From Closterium sp. Naga37s-1 (Eukaryota; Streptophyta; Zygnematophyceae; Desmidiales; Closteriaceae): 64,000 nucleotides of DNA. Below, one piece after another: positions 1 through 9,926 of this stretch (the stretch's first letter is position 1; each line of letters begins with the position of its first letter). Under the pieces are notes generated by a model that saw only the letters and a list, made by a program, of their open reading frames with translations, did not search any database and was not told the origin of the DNA. The DNA lies in the NCBI GenBank assembly GCA_947471745.1, contig CANJKZ010000922.1, positions 508,501-572,500 of the forward strand, read 5' to 3'. The position numbers and the translations under genes are program-made.

Positions 1-2092
1 TGAGTCCCTGACTGAGCGTCATGAGCCTGAGACTCATGCTTCCACACTTGTTTGTGCTCGTCGTGTCGCCCGTCCTCGTCCTCCTGCTGTCCAAGACACT
101 CACGGTATGGCACTTCGTCCTTCCTCTATTCCCAGCGTGTTGTCCTACCTGAGCCTCCTGCGTCCTCTCTTCCGCATGTTCCTGACACTGAGTCCGACCT
201 TGCTCGTGCTGCTAGTCCTACTATCACTCGTCTCCTCGCTACTGTCGTCACTGACCCTGACTTCAAGTCTACTGCTGCGTTTGCCCTAGTCACTGAGCTA
301 GTCGACTTTGCAGCTAGGAGTCGTCTCGACTACGTCGCGAGTCTTGTTACTGAGTCTGACTCTGTCTGTCCTCCGTCCGTCGGGGGTGAGCCTGCCCTTA
401 GCAGTGACGTCCTTGAGGACAGGCAGTTTGACCTTGAGTGTCTTGCGGCCGCTTTACCTCGTTTCGCATCCATGCTGCTTTGCCCTGAGGGAGACCTGGA
501 TGCACTTGACATCCCTACCCCGCGCTCTTACGCTGAGGCGATCGCGGGTGAGTACTCCTCTCAGTGGCAGACAGCCATGGACGCAGAGATGGCTTCCTGG
601 AAGTCCACAGGCACCTACGTCGACGAGGTTCCTCCTCCTGGGGCGAACATAGTCGATGGCATGTGGATTTTCAGAGTGAAGCGGCCGCCGGGTTCTCCGC
701 CTGCCTTCAATGTGCGTCACGTTGCTCGAGGATTCAGTCAATGACAAGGGGGTCGACTTCTTCCAGACCTTCTCCCCCACCCCGAAGATGACTACGCTTC
801 AAGTGTTGCTGCACGTTCAGCACAACGTGACTACGAGCTGCAATCCCTCGACTTCTCCACAGCTTTCTTGCAGGGCAGCCTTCACGAGGAGATCTGGCTG
901 CGCCGCCCACCTGGCTTCACTGGGTCGTTTCCTGCAGGTACCCAGTGGAGCCTCCGGCGGCCAGTCTACGGTCTCCACCAGGCGCCCCGAGAGTGGCACA
1001 ACACACTGAGGACTACACTTGGGGCTCTTGGGTTTGCTCCTTCTACTGCTGACCCGTCGCTGTTTCTACACACCGACATTACCCTTCCGCTATTCTATGT
1101 TCTTGTGTACGTCGACGACTTGGTTTTTTGCTACTGCTGACACTAAGGCGCTGGCCCTAGTGAAGGGGGAGTTGCAGGAGAGACACACCTGCACTGACCT
1201 GGGTGAGTTGTGTAACTATATTGGCTTGCAGATCACCCGGGACAGAGCACGGCACACCATCACCCTGACTCAGTCACACATGGTGCACCAGGTCCTTCAG
1301 CGCTTCGGCTTCCAGCTCTCCTTGCCACAGCCCACTCCTCTGTCTACCGGCCACTTGATCTCAACTCCACCTTCGGACGAGTCCGTAGATCCGAGTGGTC
1401 CGTACCCAGAGCTTGTGGGTTCCCTCGTGTACCTGATGACGTGCACACGACCTGACCTCCCGTACTCTCTCAGCCTCCTGGCTCGCTACATGGCTCCCGG
1501 TAGACACCAAAAGGTGCACTGGGATGCTGCGAAGAGGGTACTGCGTTACTTGTGCAGTACATCGGGCATGGGGCTCGTTTTTTGAGGACGGGGTTCAGTG
1601 GTACTCACAGGACACCCCGATGCTTCTTGGGCCGACGACCAGGTGACTCAGCGTTCGTCACAGGGTTACACCTTCAGTCTTGGCTCTGGTTTTGTCTCGT
1701 GGAGGTCCACTCGTTCTTCTTGTGTGCTTGGTTCCAGCTGTGAGGCCGAGATCTACGTTGGGGCCATGGCTGCATAGGAGCTACGCCGGCTAACCTACCT
1801 GCTGACCGTCTTGGAGGAGCGGCCTCGTTCTCCTCCAATTCTGTACGTCGACAACAAGGCAATTCTTGCCTTGTGTCACGAGCAAAGACTGGAGCACAGA
1901 ACGAAGCACATTGCTCTTCGCTACTTCCTTGCGCGTGAGCTGCAGCAGCGTCGACATCTCCGCCTTTCCTACGTGGCCTCGCGGGCCAACACAGCTGATG
2001 TGTTCACCAAGGCCATTGGGTCTGGTGATTATCAGCGTTTCTGCACTGCTCTTGGGCTTGTGCCCACTCTGCCTCACCTGCTGTTTGCTTGA
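1..2092 (+). pseudogene. copia pol remnant: reverse transcriptase and RNase H
   Basis: This is the C-terminal part of a copia polyprotein. The reverse transcriptase block contains the catalytic YVDDLVF motif near 1107-1127 and the copia signature WIFRVKRPPGSPP near 664. RNase H follows, ending at a TGA at 2090-2092 that matches the normal pol end of elements B-D. It is broken: TGA at 742-744 just after GFSQ, an extra T near 1125 after YVDD that shifts the frame, TGA at 1583-1585, and TAG at 1775-1777 where relatives have CAG. It cannot give an active enzyme. The family assignment is secure; the upstream gag, protease and integrase are outside the window. Confidence 0.85.
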
Positions 2093-2341
2093 CTTGCTCT
2101 TGCAGTACACTGATTTATATATATCTTTATTCCTGCTTGTTTACTCTTGCTAGGTTGTGATCAATGTACAGCCTTGCTATTATAACTCTGCATGTGAACT
2201 GGCCTTGTTGCCGCTTGCTTGTGCTCAGATTGTTTGGTGTCGTTGAGATCCACCCTTAGCTTTGATTTGCTTGGTCTCTTGCTTGACTGGTCTTGTGACC
2301 GTCTGTTGTGTTTGCTATCTCCCACTTAGCCTATGGGGGTG

Positions 2342-2471
2342 TGTCAAACTATATGTTGGTGTTCTCTTTAGGCTATAGTGGGTTAGCCTACAAGGGGTAC
2401 AACACTTTATGGTTAGTACTTGTACCCAAATCATTCATAGTTCATTCATTCATGCACAGTTGATTCTGACA
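2342..2471 (+). repeat. 3' LTR of element A
   Basis: About 130 bp, starting TGTCAAAC after the polypurine tract and ending TCTGACA. It shares the GGCTATAGTGGG core and the GGGTAC...GTACCC pair with the LTRs of elements B-E and G. The exact right end is uncertain by two bases. Confidence 0.75.
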
Positions 2472-2658
2472 CATGTCAGGACTCAGCAGCAATGTGCCTA
2501 AAGAATGCTTTTTGGGCGCTAAGTGCGTATATCGCAGCAAGTACAGTGCGGCTTTTGCCAGTGCCAGAATATCCAGTTGCATTGGTTATTCTGCCCGCAC
2601 TGCTTTTTAAGCTGACGAATCAAGAACCTCGCCAGTCTTCAAGTCTGGTTAACTAGAA
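2472..2658. other. short host segment between elements A and B
   Basis: This 187-bp stretch of mixed composition resembles none of the repeats here. I see no convincing exon, RNA gene or signal. It ends with CTTGG at 2659-2663, the left TSD of element B. Confidence 0.5.
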
Positions 2659-2663
2659 CTTGG

Positions 2664-2789
2664 TGTCAGATTTATATGACTTAGCTGCTGTAGGCTATAG
2701 TGGGGTAGCACATATGGGGTACAGCTTTCTAGGGTTTGTACTTGTACCCAACTTTCCCTTAGTCTTTTCATTCCTCGTTCATTCTCACA
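2664..2789 (+). repeat. 5' LTR of element B
   Basis: 126 bp, TGTCAGAT...TCTCACA. It is identical to the 3' copy at 9927-10052 as far as I can read, so it should hold the element's promoter and polyadenylation signals. No clear TATA box is visible; TTTATAT near the start is the nearest candidate. Confidence 0.93.
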
Positions 2790-2832
2790 TGGTATAGAGC
2801 AGGTTCCCCTGTGGGAACTGTTCCTAGGGCCC
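2790..2832 (+). promoter_or_regulatory. primer binding site and adjacent hairpin of element B
   Basis: TGGTATAGAGC directly follows the LTR. It is one base shorter than TGGTATCAGAGC, the usual complement of the initiator Met-tRNA 3' end in plant copia elements. It is followed by GTTCCC-CTGT-GGGAAC, a perfect 6-bp stem, and then GGGCCCACCA. The same layout recurs in elements C, D and E with changed stem bases. Confidence 0.8.
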
Positions 2833-2849
2833 ACCAACTTTTTTTTCCT

Positions 2850-3650
2850 GCCCGGAGCGCGCTCAGCCTCTGCCCGAGTCGCGCTCCCCTCTCACGGCCC
2901 CGTCGCGCCGCCCTTACGACCCCGTCGCGCCGCCTCAGCGGCCCCGTCGCGTCGCGCCTCCCTAGCGGCCCCGTCGCGTCGCCCTTGCGACCCCGTCGCG
3001 CCGCCCTCGCGGTCCCGTCGCGTCGCGCCGCCCTCGCGGCCCTTTCACGCCGCCCTCGCGGCACTTTCGCGCCGCCCTCGCGGCCTCCTCGAGCCGCCCT
3101 CGCGACCCCTCCACGCCGCCCTCGCGGCCTCGTCGCCTACCCTTGCGGCCCCGGCGCCACCCTTCCCGGCCCCGGCGCCGCCCTTCCCGGCCCCGGCGCC
3201 GCCCTTCCCGGCCCCGGCGCCGCCTCTGCTGGCCCCGTCGCCCCACCCTTGCGACCCCGCGGCCCCACCCTTAAGGCGCCGGTCGCCACCCTTCGTGGCC
3301 CCGCCGCCGCCCTCAGCGGCCTCGTCGCCGCCCCACCCGGCCCCGCCGCCGTCCCCACGCGGCCCCGCCGTCACCACCGAGCCGCCGGCGCCGCTGAGCC
3401 GCCGATCTACCGAGCCGCCGCTGCTGCCGAGCCGCCCGAGCCACCCGAGCCGCCCGAGCCGCCGAGCCACCTGAGCCGCCCGAGCCGCCGAGTCGCCGAG
3501 CCGCCAAGCTCCAGTTGCTGCCGAGCCGCCGTGCCGCCGAGCCGCCCGAGCCGCCCGAGCCGCCGAGTCGCCGAGCCGCCGAGCTGCAGTTGCTGCCGAG
3601 CCGCCGAGCCGCCCGAGCCGCCCTGTCCGGTAAGAGCGGCACCTCTACCA
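2850..3650 (+). repeat. GC-rich repeated leader of element B
   Basis: About 800 bp lie between the primer site and the gag ATG. The first half repeats units like CCGTCGCGCCGCCCTCGCGG, then CCCGGCCCCGGCGCCGCCCT; the second half repeats GAGCCGCC. Long open frames cross it on both strands only because of the composition, and I do not regard them as genes. Comparable but differently worded leaders occur in C, D, E and G. Confidence 0.8.
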
Positions 3651-3697
3651 CTGCGCTGCCCTTACCCTACTGCTCCAGCTGCTAGTCTACTGCTGTC

Positions 3698-6600
3698 ATG
3701 GCTACCCCCAGTGTCCTCGCTTTTGACGCTGAGGGTTGGGCCATTGACTTTGACGTCTGGGTAGATGACCTGCAGCTTTTCCTACAGTGCGACAGGGCAG
3801 ACGGTCTCTCTCTCTTTGACCTCACTTCTGGTGCCTCTTCTGCCCCTGCTGCTGATGCTGACGCCACTGTTCGCTCACAGTGGGCCACACGCGACGCTGC
3901 TGCCCGTCTTGGTGTGCGCCGCCACTTGCCTACCGCTGAGCGTGCACACTTTAGTCAGTACAAGAGTGCTAAGACCTTGTACGACGCTGTAGTTGCACGC
4001 TACTCTTCCCCTGCCACTGCTGCACTTAGCCGCCTCATCCTGCCGTACCTCTTCCCTTACCTCGCCGCTTTTCCCACAGTCGCTGACCTCATTACGCACC
4101 TGCGCACTAGTGACACTCGCTACCGCGCTGCCCTTCCTCCTGAGTTCTGCGCCAAGAACCCCCCCCCTATGTACATCACCCTCTACTACGTAGTCACCCG
4201 GCTCCCTGACACCCTTCGCCCGGTCAGGGACCACTTTCTCTCTGTTTGCCCCACCACCCTCACCGTTGACCTCCTCGAGGAGCGCCTCCTAGCAGCAGAG
4301 AAGAGCATAGTCGCTGTAGGAGCCTCTCGTGGTGACCCTCGTGCCCCTGTCTTTGAGGGGTGCTCCCCCTCTCCTCTCTTGCCCTCCGTTGCCTCTGCTG
4401 CTGCGGCCGACCTCGTTGGTCTTGAGTCGGTCGGTGCGGCGTCTGCCCCTAGCGGGAGACGCCGCACTGGCAAGGGCAAGGAGGGCAGGGGCGCTGGAGG
4501 AGCCAGCGGGGGCGGTGGAGGCGGCGGTGGAGGCGGCGGAGGGGGTGGGGGTGGCGGTGGGGGTGGTGGCGGGGGTGGGGGCGTCAGTGGCGGCAGTGGA
4601 GGCGGAGGCGGCGGCGGCGGTGGCGGTGGGAGCGGAGGTGGCGGAGGTGGCGGCGGTGGAGGAGGCGGCGGCGGAGGAGGTGGAGCTGGTCGGGGTGGCG
4701 CTGCGCAGAGGGTCGGCTCCGGTGGTGGTCAGCGCCAGCAGCAGCAGCAGCAGCAGCGCACTCGTGAGATCCCCCCCCCTCAGCAGCTTCGTGAGTGGTA
4801 CGCTGCACGCCAGCGGGGTGGGGGTACTGGTCCGTGCACCTACGTCCTACGGACCGGCGACCGCGCGGGTGAGCCGTGCGGGGGTTCGCACTCCACCCAG
4901 CGCTGCTTTGGCCGCCTGACGGACGCTTGGCGTCACCAGTTCCCTGAGGCCACTGAGATCCCTCGCTGGGGCGAGCTGTCTAGGGCGGGAGTAGCTATCT
5001 TTGACCTTGACTTTGATGCTATTCTTGCTGCCATGTATGCTGTGACTATTAGTGATGAGGGTGACTGTTACTGGTGTTTTCCGCCCGACCCGGGCATTGG
5101 GACTGCTGCTCTAGGTACTGGTGAGGCTGCTGCTCTAGGTGCTAGCGAGGCTGCTGCTCTAGGTGCCAGTGCGTCTGCTTCCTCAGGTGCTGGTGAGTCT
5201 GCTCTCTCAGGTACTGCGTCGGCTCCGGCCTCCCACACCTTCACTCTTGACTCGGGGGCTTCTCGCTCCTTCTTTCGAGACCGCACCACACTCACGCCGC
5301 TTGGTCGGCCAGTTGCAGTCTCTCTGGCAGACCCCTCTGGGGGTCCTGTCCTTGCTCACTTCTCCACTGTCCTCCCGTGTCCGGCGGCCCCCTCTGGCAC
5401 CCTGTCTGGTCTTTACCTCCCCTCGTTCTCTACGAACTTGGTGAGTGGTGCTGACCTACAGGATGCGGGGGTTCACCAGTTCACTCCTGCGAGCCAGCGT
5501 GTGACCCACTGCACGGACGCTCGGACGGGCCGACACTTGGCCATGTTTACACGTCGGCCGGGGTCGAGCCTGTACACACTGACCACTGAGTCTCCTCCAG
5601 TCACTGCGTCTGGTCAGGTAGCTGCGTCGGGTCAGGTGTTTGCTGCAGCGTCCAGGTCTGGTCCTGAGTCTGCCCCCTGCTCGTGTCGCCTCCTGTCTCA
5701 CGAGACTCTCCTCTGGCACCACCGCCTTGGTCACCCCTCCCTGCCTCGTCTCCGAGGCATGGCCTCCCGTGTCCTTGTCTCTGGTCTTCCCCGGTCCCTC
5801 CCTCCCCTTCCTCCGGGGCCTGCCCCTACCTGCGTCCCCTGTGTCGAGGGGCGGCAGCGTGCTGCCCCTCGCTCCTCCCAGTTTCCTCTGACAGAGGCCC
5901 CGCTGCAGACGCTTCACATGGACGTGTGGGGCCCGGCCTGCGTCCGTGGACAGGGTCACGAGCGCTACTTCCTGCTGGTGGTTGACGACTACTCGCGTTA
6001 CACCACAGTCTTCCCCTTGCGCAGCAAGGGTGATGTCACTGAGGTGTTGATCGACTGGATCCGCGCAGCTCGTCTCCAGCTCAGAGAGAGTTTCGGCTCG
6101 GACTTTCCTGTTCTGCGTCTGCACTCTGACAGAGGCGGAGAGTTCTCCTCTGGCCTTCTGCGAGCCTACTGTCGTGCACGAGGCATCCGCCAGACCTTCA
6201 CGCTTCCGGACTCTCCACAGCAAAATGGGATTGCTGAGCGCCGCATTGGCATGGTCATGGACGTCGCCCGTACGTCCATGATGCATGCGGCTGCCCCCCA
6301 TTTTCTGTGGCCGTTTGCGGTTCGGTACGCGGCGCATCAGATCAACCTTCAGCCCAGGGTCTCCATGCCGGAGACCTCCCCAGCTTTGCTGTGGACGGGG
6401 AAGGTTGGCGATGCGTCTGCGTTCTGTGTCTGGGGATCTCGGGCGTTTGTCCGCGACTTGTCTGAGGACAAGCTGTCCCCTCGTGCTGCTCCCTGCGTCT
6501 TCCTTGGCTTCCCCCCTGACGCGCCAGGGTGGCAGTTCTACCACCCCACCTCTCGCCGTGTTCTGTCCTCCCAGGACGTCACGTTTGACGAGTCGGTCCC

Positions 6601-9600
6601 CTACTACCGTCTCTTCCCCTACCGCACTCCGTCCCTCCCCCCGCCACCGCTCTTCCTTGTGCCAGGTCCCCCCCCGGTAGACCCCCTTCCCCCTCAGGGT
6701 CCTGCCCCTTCAGGTGTGTCCCAGGTAGACGCAATCGAGCCTGTGGAGGTCGCTGGTGACTCTGGTGCTGCTGGGGGTGCTGAGCCTGGGGGTGCTGACT
6801 CTGGGGGTGCTGAGCGTGTGGGTGCTACGCCTGGGGGTGCTGAGCCTGGGGGTGCTGAGCCTGAGGGTGCTACGACTGGGGGTGCTGAGCCTGGGGGTGC
6901 TGAGTCCGGGGGTGCTGAGCCTGGGGGTGCTACGACTGGGGGTGCTGAGCCTGGGGGTGCTACGCCTGGAGGTGCTGAGCCTGGGGATGCGGAGCCTGAG
7001 GGAGCTGGGCCTGCTCGTGTGGCGTCTGGCGGTGCTGGGCCTGGAGGTTCTCTGGGTGCTCCGTCTCGACGGGAGCCACTCTCTCCACAGGAGGTGCGTG
7101 AGTGGTTTGCCCGGCGCTGGAGGCGTGCTGCTGGAGCTGGAGGTTCTTCGGCTGCTGAGGGTGCTGGTGCCACGGGTCCCGGAGGTGCTCGTACTGGGAG
7201 TACTGGAGCTGCTGGGCCTGCGGGTACTACTGGAGCTGGAGCCACTGCGTCTTCTCGTGGTCCGACTGGAGCTGGAGCTGCTGAGGGTGTTGGCGGTACT
7301 GGAGGCGGTCCTGCTGGGGGTGCTACTGGTGCTGCTGGAGGTCCTGGAGCTACTGGAGCTGCTGGGGGTACTGGAGCTGGAGGTGTTGCTGGCGCTGATG
7401 CTACCACTGGGGGTACTGGTGCTGTCCCTGCTGTGTCTGGAGTCGCTGCGCGGCCTCGGCCGTACTTCGTTCCGCTTCTTGAGCAGGTTCTTGGTCTCCC
7501 GCCTTCTACTGGTCCTCCTCCTCCCTTAGAGTGTCCACAGCCTGTCCCGTCACAGTTACAGTTACAGCCGGCCTCCCCACTGCCTGCTCCTTCTCCCTAC
7601 ATTGGTCCTACTGGAGGTCTTGCTGAGCCTCGTGAGCCTGCGTCTCGTCCTGCGTCGCCTGTCCGTGTTGCTCGCGCTAGTGGTCGTGGTTCGCGTCAGC
7701 GTCCTCCCCCTGTGCCCGGCACGCACCGGATGTCTCTCCGTCCGTCCACTGCTCCTCTGCGTGCCCCTTTGCCTTCGCCTCCTGAGTCCTCTCTTCCTGC
7801 CCTTGCTGACCCGGAGTTGGACTCCCTTCGTGCTGCCAGTCCGACTGTCACGCGTCTCCTTGCTACTGTTGTCACTGACCCTTCCTTTGAGTCCACTGCT
7901 ACGTCTGCCCTAGTTGCTGAGCTCGTCGACTTTGCTGCTCGCTGTCGTCTAGACTACGCTGCTAGTCTTGTTGCTGCGTCTGAGTCTGTCTGTCCTCCGT
8001 CCGTCGGGGGTGAGTGTGCCCTTGGCACGGACGTCCTTGAGGACAGACAGGAGGAGTTCCAGTGTTTGGCTGCTGCTTCACCTCATCTCATGTCCGTACT
8101 GCTTACCCCTGAGGGAGACCCGGATGCACTTGACATCCCGACTCCGCGCTCTTACGCGGAGGCGATAGAGGGTCCCTACTCCTCTCAGTGGCAGGCAGCT
8201 ATGGACGCAGAGATGGCTTCCTGGAAGTCCACAGGCACCTACGTTGACGAGGTTCCCCCGCCTGGGGCGAACATCGTCAGTGGCATGTGGATTTTCAGGG
8301 TGAAGCGGCCGCCGGGTTCTCCGCCTATCTTCAAGGCGCGTTACGTGGCTCGTGGCTTCAGTCAGCGGCAGGGAGTTGACTACTTTCAGACCTTCTCTCC
8401 CACCCCGAAGATGACCACTCTTCGGGTACTGCTGCACATAGCTGCTCACCGTGACTACGAGCTACACTCTCTTGACTTCAGCACTGCTTTCTTGCAGGGC
8501 AGCCTGCACGAGGAGATCTGGCTGCGCCGCCCACTTGGCTTCACTGGGACTTTTCCTCCTGGCACCCAGTGGAGCCTCCGGCGGCCAGTCTACGGTCTCC
8601 GCCAGGCACCGCGTGAGTGGCACGACACACTGAGGACTACGCTTGCGGCTCTTGGGTTTGCTCCCTCTACTGCCGACCCGTCGCTGTTTCTGCGCACCGA
8701 CACTTCTTTGCCGCCGTTCTACATCCTCGTGTACGTCGACGACTTGGTCTTTGCCACAGCTGACACTGCTGGACTCGCCCACGTGAAGTCCGAGCTGCAG
8801 AAGAGACACACGTGCACAGACCTGGGTGAACTGCGCAGCTACCTTGGCTTGCAGATCACCCGGGACAGAGCACGCCGCACCATTACCCTGACTCAGTCAC
8901 ACATGGTGCAGCAGGTCCTTCAGCGCTTCGGCTTCACGTACTCCTCGCCTCAGGCCACTCCTCTGCCTACTCGCCACTCGCTCTCAGCTCTGCCTTCGGA
9001 TGAGTCCGTAGAGTCGAGTGGCCCGTACCCAGAGCTTGTTGGCTGCCTAATGTACCTGATGACCTGCACTCGACCTGACCTTGCATACCCTCTTAGCATT
9101 CTCGCACGCTATGTTGCTCCTGGGAGACACAGACCGGAGCACATGGCTGCAGCGAAGAGGGTGTTGCGCTACTTGTGCAGTACGTCGGGCATGGGGCTTG
9201 TGCTTGGAGGGCAGAGTCCAGTGGTCCTCACTGGGCACCCAGACGCTTCTTGGGCTGACGACCAGGCTACGCAGCGGTCGTCGCAGGGTTACACCTTCAG
9301 CCTTGGTTCCGGCTCTGTCTCGTGGCGGGCTACCCGCTCGTCTTCTGTTCTCGGCTCCAGTTGTGAGGCTGAGATCTACGCAGGGGCCATGGCTGCACAG
9401 GAGCTTCGCTGGCTCACCTACCTGCTGACTGACCTCGGAGAGCCGCCTCGTTCTCCTCCAGTGCTGTACGTAGACAACAAGGCCATGCTGGCCTTGTGTC
9501 GGGAGCAGAGACTGGAGCACAGAACGAAGCACATTGCTCTTCGCTACTTCCTTGCTCGTGAGCTACAGCAGCGTGGTCAGCTGCGCCTTGTGTACGTGGC

Positions 9601-9715
9601 CTCTCAGGCCAACACTGCTGATATCTTCACCAAGGCACTTGCGCCTTGTGATCATCAGCGCTTCTGTACTCAGCTGGGTCTTGTGCCTACCTTACCTCAC
9701 TTGCTCACCCCTTGA
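3698..9715 (+). CDS. Gag-Pol polyprotein of copia element B
   Basis: A single 2005-residue frame from an ATG (MATPSVLAFD) to TGA. Domains in order: Gag capsid of the UBN2/retrotran_gag_2 type (about 1-215); a run of over 50 glycines (about 268-335); a Cys/His motif of unusual spacing near 378; aspartic protease with DSGAS (Asp518); a pre-integrase zinc region with HHRLGHPS; integrase core with Asp742, Asp811 and Glu847 (DD35E); a linker with GGAEP-type pentapeptide repeats (about 1020-1240); reverse transcriptase with motif A Asp1593 and YVDD at 1679-1682; RNase H with DASWADD (Asp1849). All catalytic residues I can place are present. The protein is longer than a typical copia polyprotein because of the glycine run and linker. 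It would build the particle and copy and integrate the element. Confidence 0.95.
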   Translation: MATPSVLAFDAEGWAIDFDVWVDDLQLFLQCDRADGLSLFDLTSGASSAPAADADATVRSQWATRDAAARLGVRRHLPTAERAHFSQYKSAKTLYDAVVARYSSPATAALSRLILPYLFPYLAAFPTVADLITHLRTSDTRYRAALPPEFCAKNPPPMYITLYYVVTRLPDTLRPVRDHFLSVCPTTLTVDLLEERLLAAEKSIVAVGASRGDPRAPVFEGCSPSPLLPSVASAAAADLVGLESVGAASAPSGRRRTGKGKEGRGAGGASGGGGGGGGGGGGGGGGGGGGGGGGGVSGGSGGGGGGGGGGGSGGGGGGGGGGGGGGGGGAGRGGAAQRVGSGGGQRQQQQQQQRTREIPPPQQLREWYAARQRGGGTGPCTYVLRTGDRAGEPCGGSHSTQRCFGRLTDAWRHQFPEATEIPRWGELSRAGVAIFDLDFDAILAAMYAVTISDEGDCYWCFPPDPGIGTAALGTGEAAALGASEAAALGASASASSGAGESALSGTASAPASHTFTLDSGASRSFFRDRTTLTPLGRPVAVSLADPSGGPVLAHFSTVLPCPAAPSGTLSGLYLPSFSTNLVSGADLQDAGVHQFTPASQRVTHCTDARTGRHLAMFTRRPGSSLYTLTTESPPVTASGQVAASGQVFAAASRSGPESAPCSCRLLSHETLLWHHRLGHPSLPRLRGMASRVLVSGLPRSLPPLPPGPAPTCVPCVEGRQRAAPRSSQFPLTEAPLQTLHMDVWGPACVRGQGHERYFLLVVDDYSRYTTVFPLRSKGDVTEVLIDWIRAARLQLRESFGSDFPVLRLHSDRGGEFSSGLLRAYCRARGIRQTFTLPDSPQQNGIAERRIGMVMDVARTSMMHAAAPHFLWPFAVRYAAHQINLQPRVSMPETSPALLWTGKVGDASAFCVWGSRAFVRDLSEDKLSPRAAPCVFLGFPPDAPGWQFYHPTSRRVLSSQDVTFDESVPYYRLFPYRTPSLPPPPLFLVPGPPPVDPLPPQGPAPSGVSQVDAIEPVEVAGDSGAAGGAEPGGADSGGAERVGATPGGAEPGGAEPEGATTGGAEPGGAESGGAEPGGATTGGAEPGGATPGGAEPGDAEPEGAGPARVASGGAGPGGSLGAPSRREPLSPQEVREWFARRWRRAAGAGGSSAAEGAGATGPGGARTGSTGAAGPAGTTGAGATASSRGPTGAGAAEGVGGTGGGPAGGATGAAGGPGATGAAGGTGAGGVAGADATTGGTGAVPAVSGVAARPRPYFVPLLEQVLGLPPSTGPPPPLECPQPVPSQLQLQPASPLPAPSPYIGPTGGLAEPREPASRPASPVRVARASGRGSRQRPPPVPGTHRMSLRPSTAPLRAPLPSPPESSLPALADPELDSLRAASPTVTRLLATVVTDPSFESTATSALVAELVDFAARCRLDYAASLVAASESVCPPSVGGECALGTDVLEDRQEEFQCLAAASPHLMSVLLTPEGDPDALDIPTPRSYAEAIEGPYSSQWQAAMDAEMASWKSTGTYVDEVPPPGANIVSGMWIFRVKRPPGSPPIFKARYVARGFSQRQGVDYFQTFSPTPKMTTLRVLLHIAAHRDYELHSLDFSTAFLQGSLHEEIWLRRPLGFTGTFPPGTQWSLRRPVYGLRQAPREWHDTLRTTLAALGFAPSTADPSLFLRTDTSLPPFYILVYVDDLVFATADTAGLAHVKSELQKRHTCTDLGELRSYLGLQITRDRARRTITLTQSHMVQQVLQRFGFTYSSPQATPLPTRHSLSALPSDESVESSGPYPELVGCLMYLMTCTRPDLAYPLSILARYVAPGRHRPEHMAAAKRVLRYLCSTSGMGLVLGGQSPVVLTGHPDASWADDQATQRSSQGYTFSLGSGSVSWRATRSSSVLGSSCEAEIYAGAMAAQELRWLTYLLTDLGEPPRSPPVLYVDNKAMLALCREQRLEHRTKHIALRYFLARELQQRGQLRLVYVASQANTADIFTKALAPCDHQRFCTQLGLVPTLPHLLTP

Positions 9716-9926
9716 CCTTGTTTGTACTGTTACATATATATATATACACCTGCTCTTGCTTGTTTAGCCTTATATATATATATGTAATCCTGCATGTGAA
9801 CTGGCCTTGTGGCCTTGAACTTGTGCTCGGAATGTGTGGTGACGTTGTGATCCACCCTGAGCTTGCTTTGCTTTGCTTGACTGGTCTTGTGACCCCTTGT
9901 CCTCCCCCACTTTGCCTATGGGGGTG
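9716..9926 (+). promoter_or_regulatory. 3' untranslated block and polypurine tract of element B
   Basis: About 210 bp from the pol stop to the 3' LTR. Parts of it, such as TGCATGTGAACTGGCCTTGT and TGACTGGTCTTGTGACC, recur nearly unchanged in A, C, D and E. It ends with CTATGGGGGTG, the polypurine tract that primes plus-strand DNA. CCCCCA and TGGGGG around CTTTGCCTA can pair, placing the tract in a hairpin. Confidence 0.75.

Larger units (their letters stand above)
1..2471 (+). mobile_element. Ty1/copia element A, 3' part only
   Basis: The window opens inside an LTR retrotransposon. It holds reverse transcriptase, RNase H, a 3' untranslated block, a polypurine tract (CCTATGGGGGTG, ending at 2341) and a 3' LTR at 2342-2471. 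Bases 1-744 align almost base for base with 53984-54727 of element E, so A and E belong to one family. The left half lies outside the window, so its TSD cannot be tested. The 5 bases after the LTR are CATGT. Confidence 0.85.

Noticed and set aside
2811-3764. Long proline/arginine-rich frames in the leaders of elements B and C
   Set aside because: They exist on both strands and in several frames because of GC-rich repeats, and they end inside or overlap gag out of frame.
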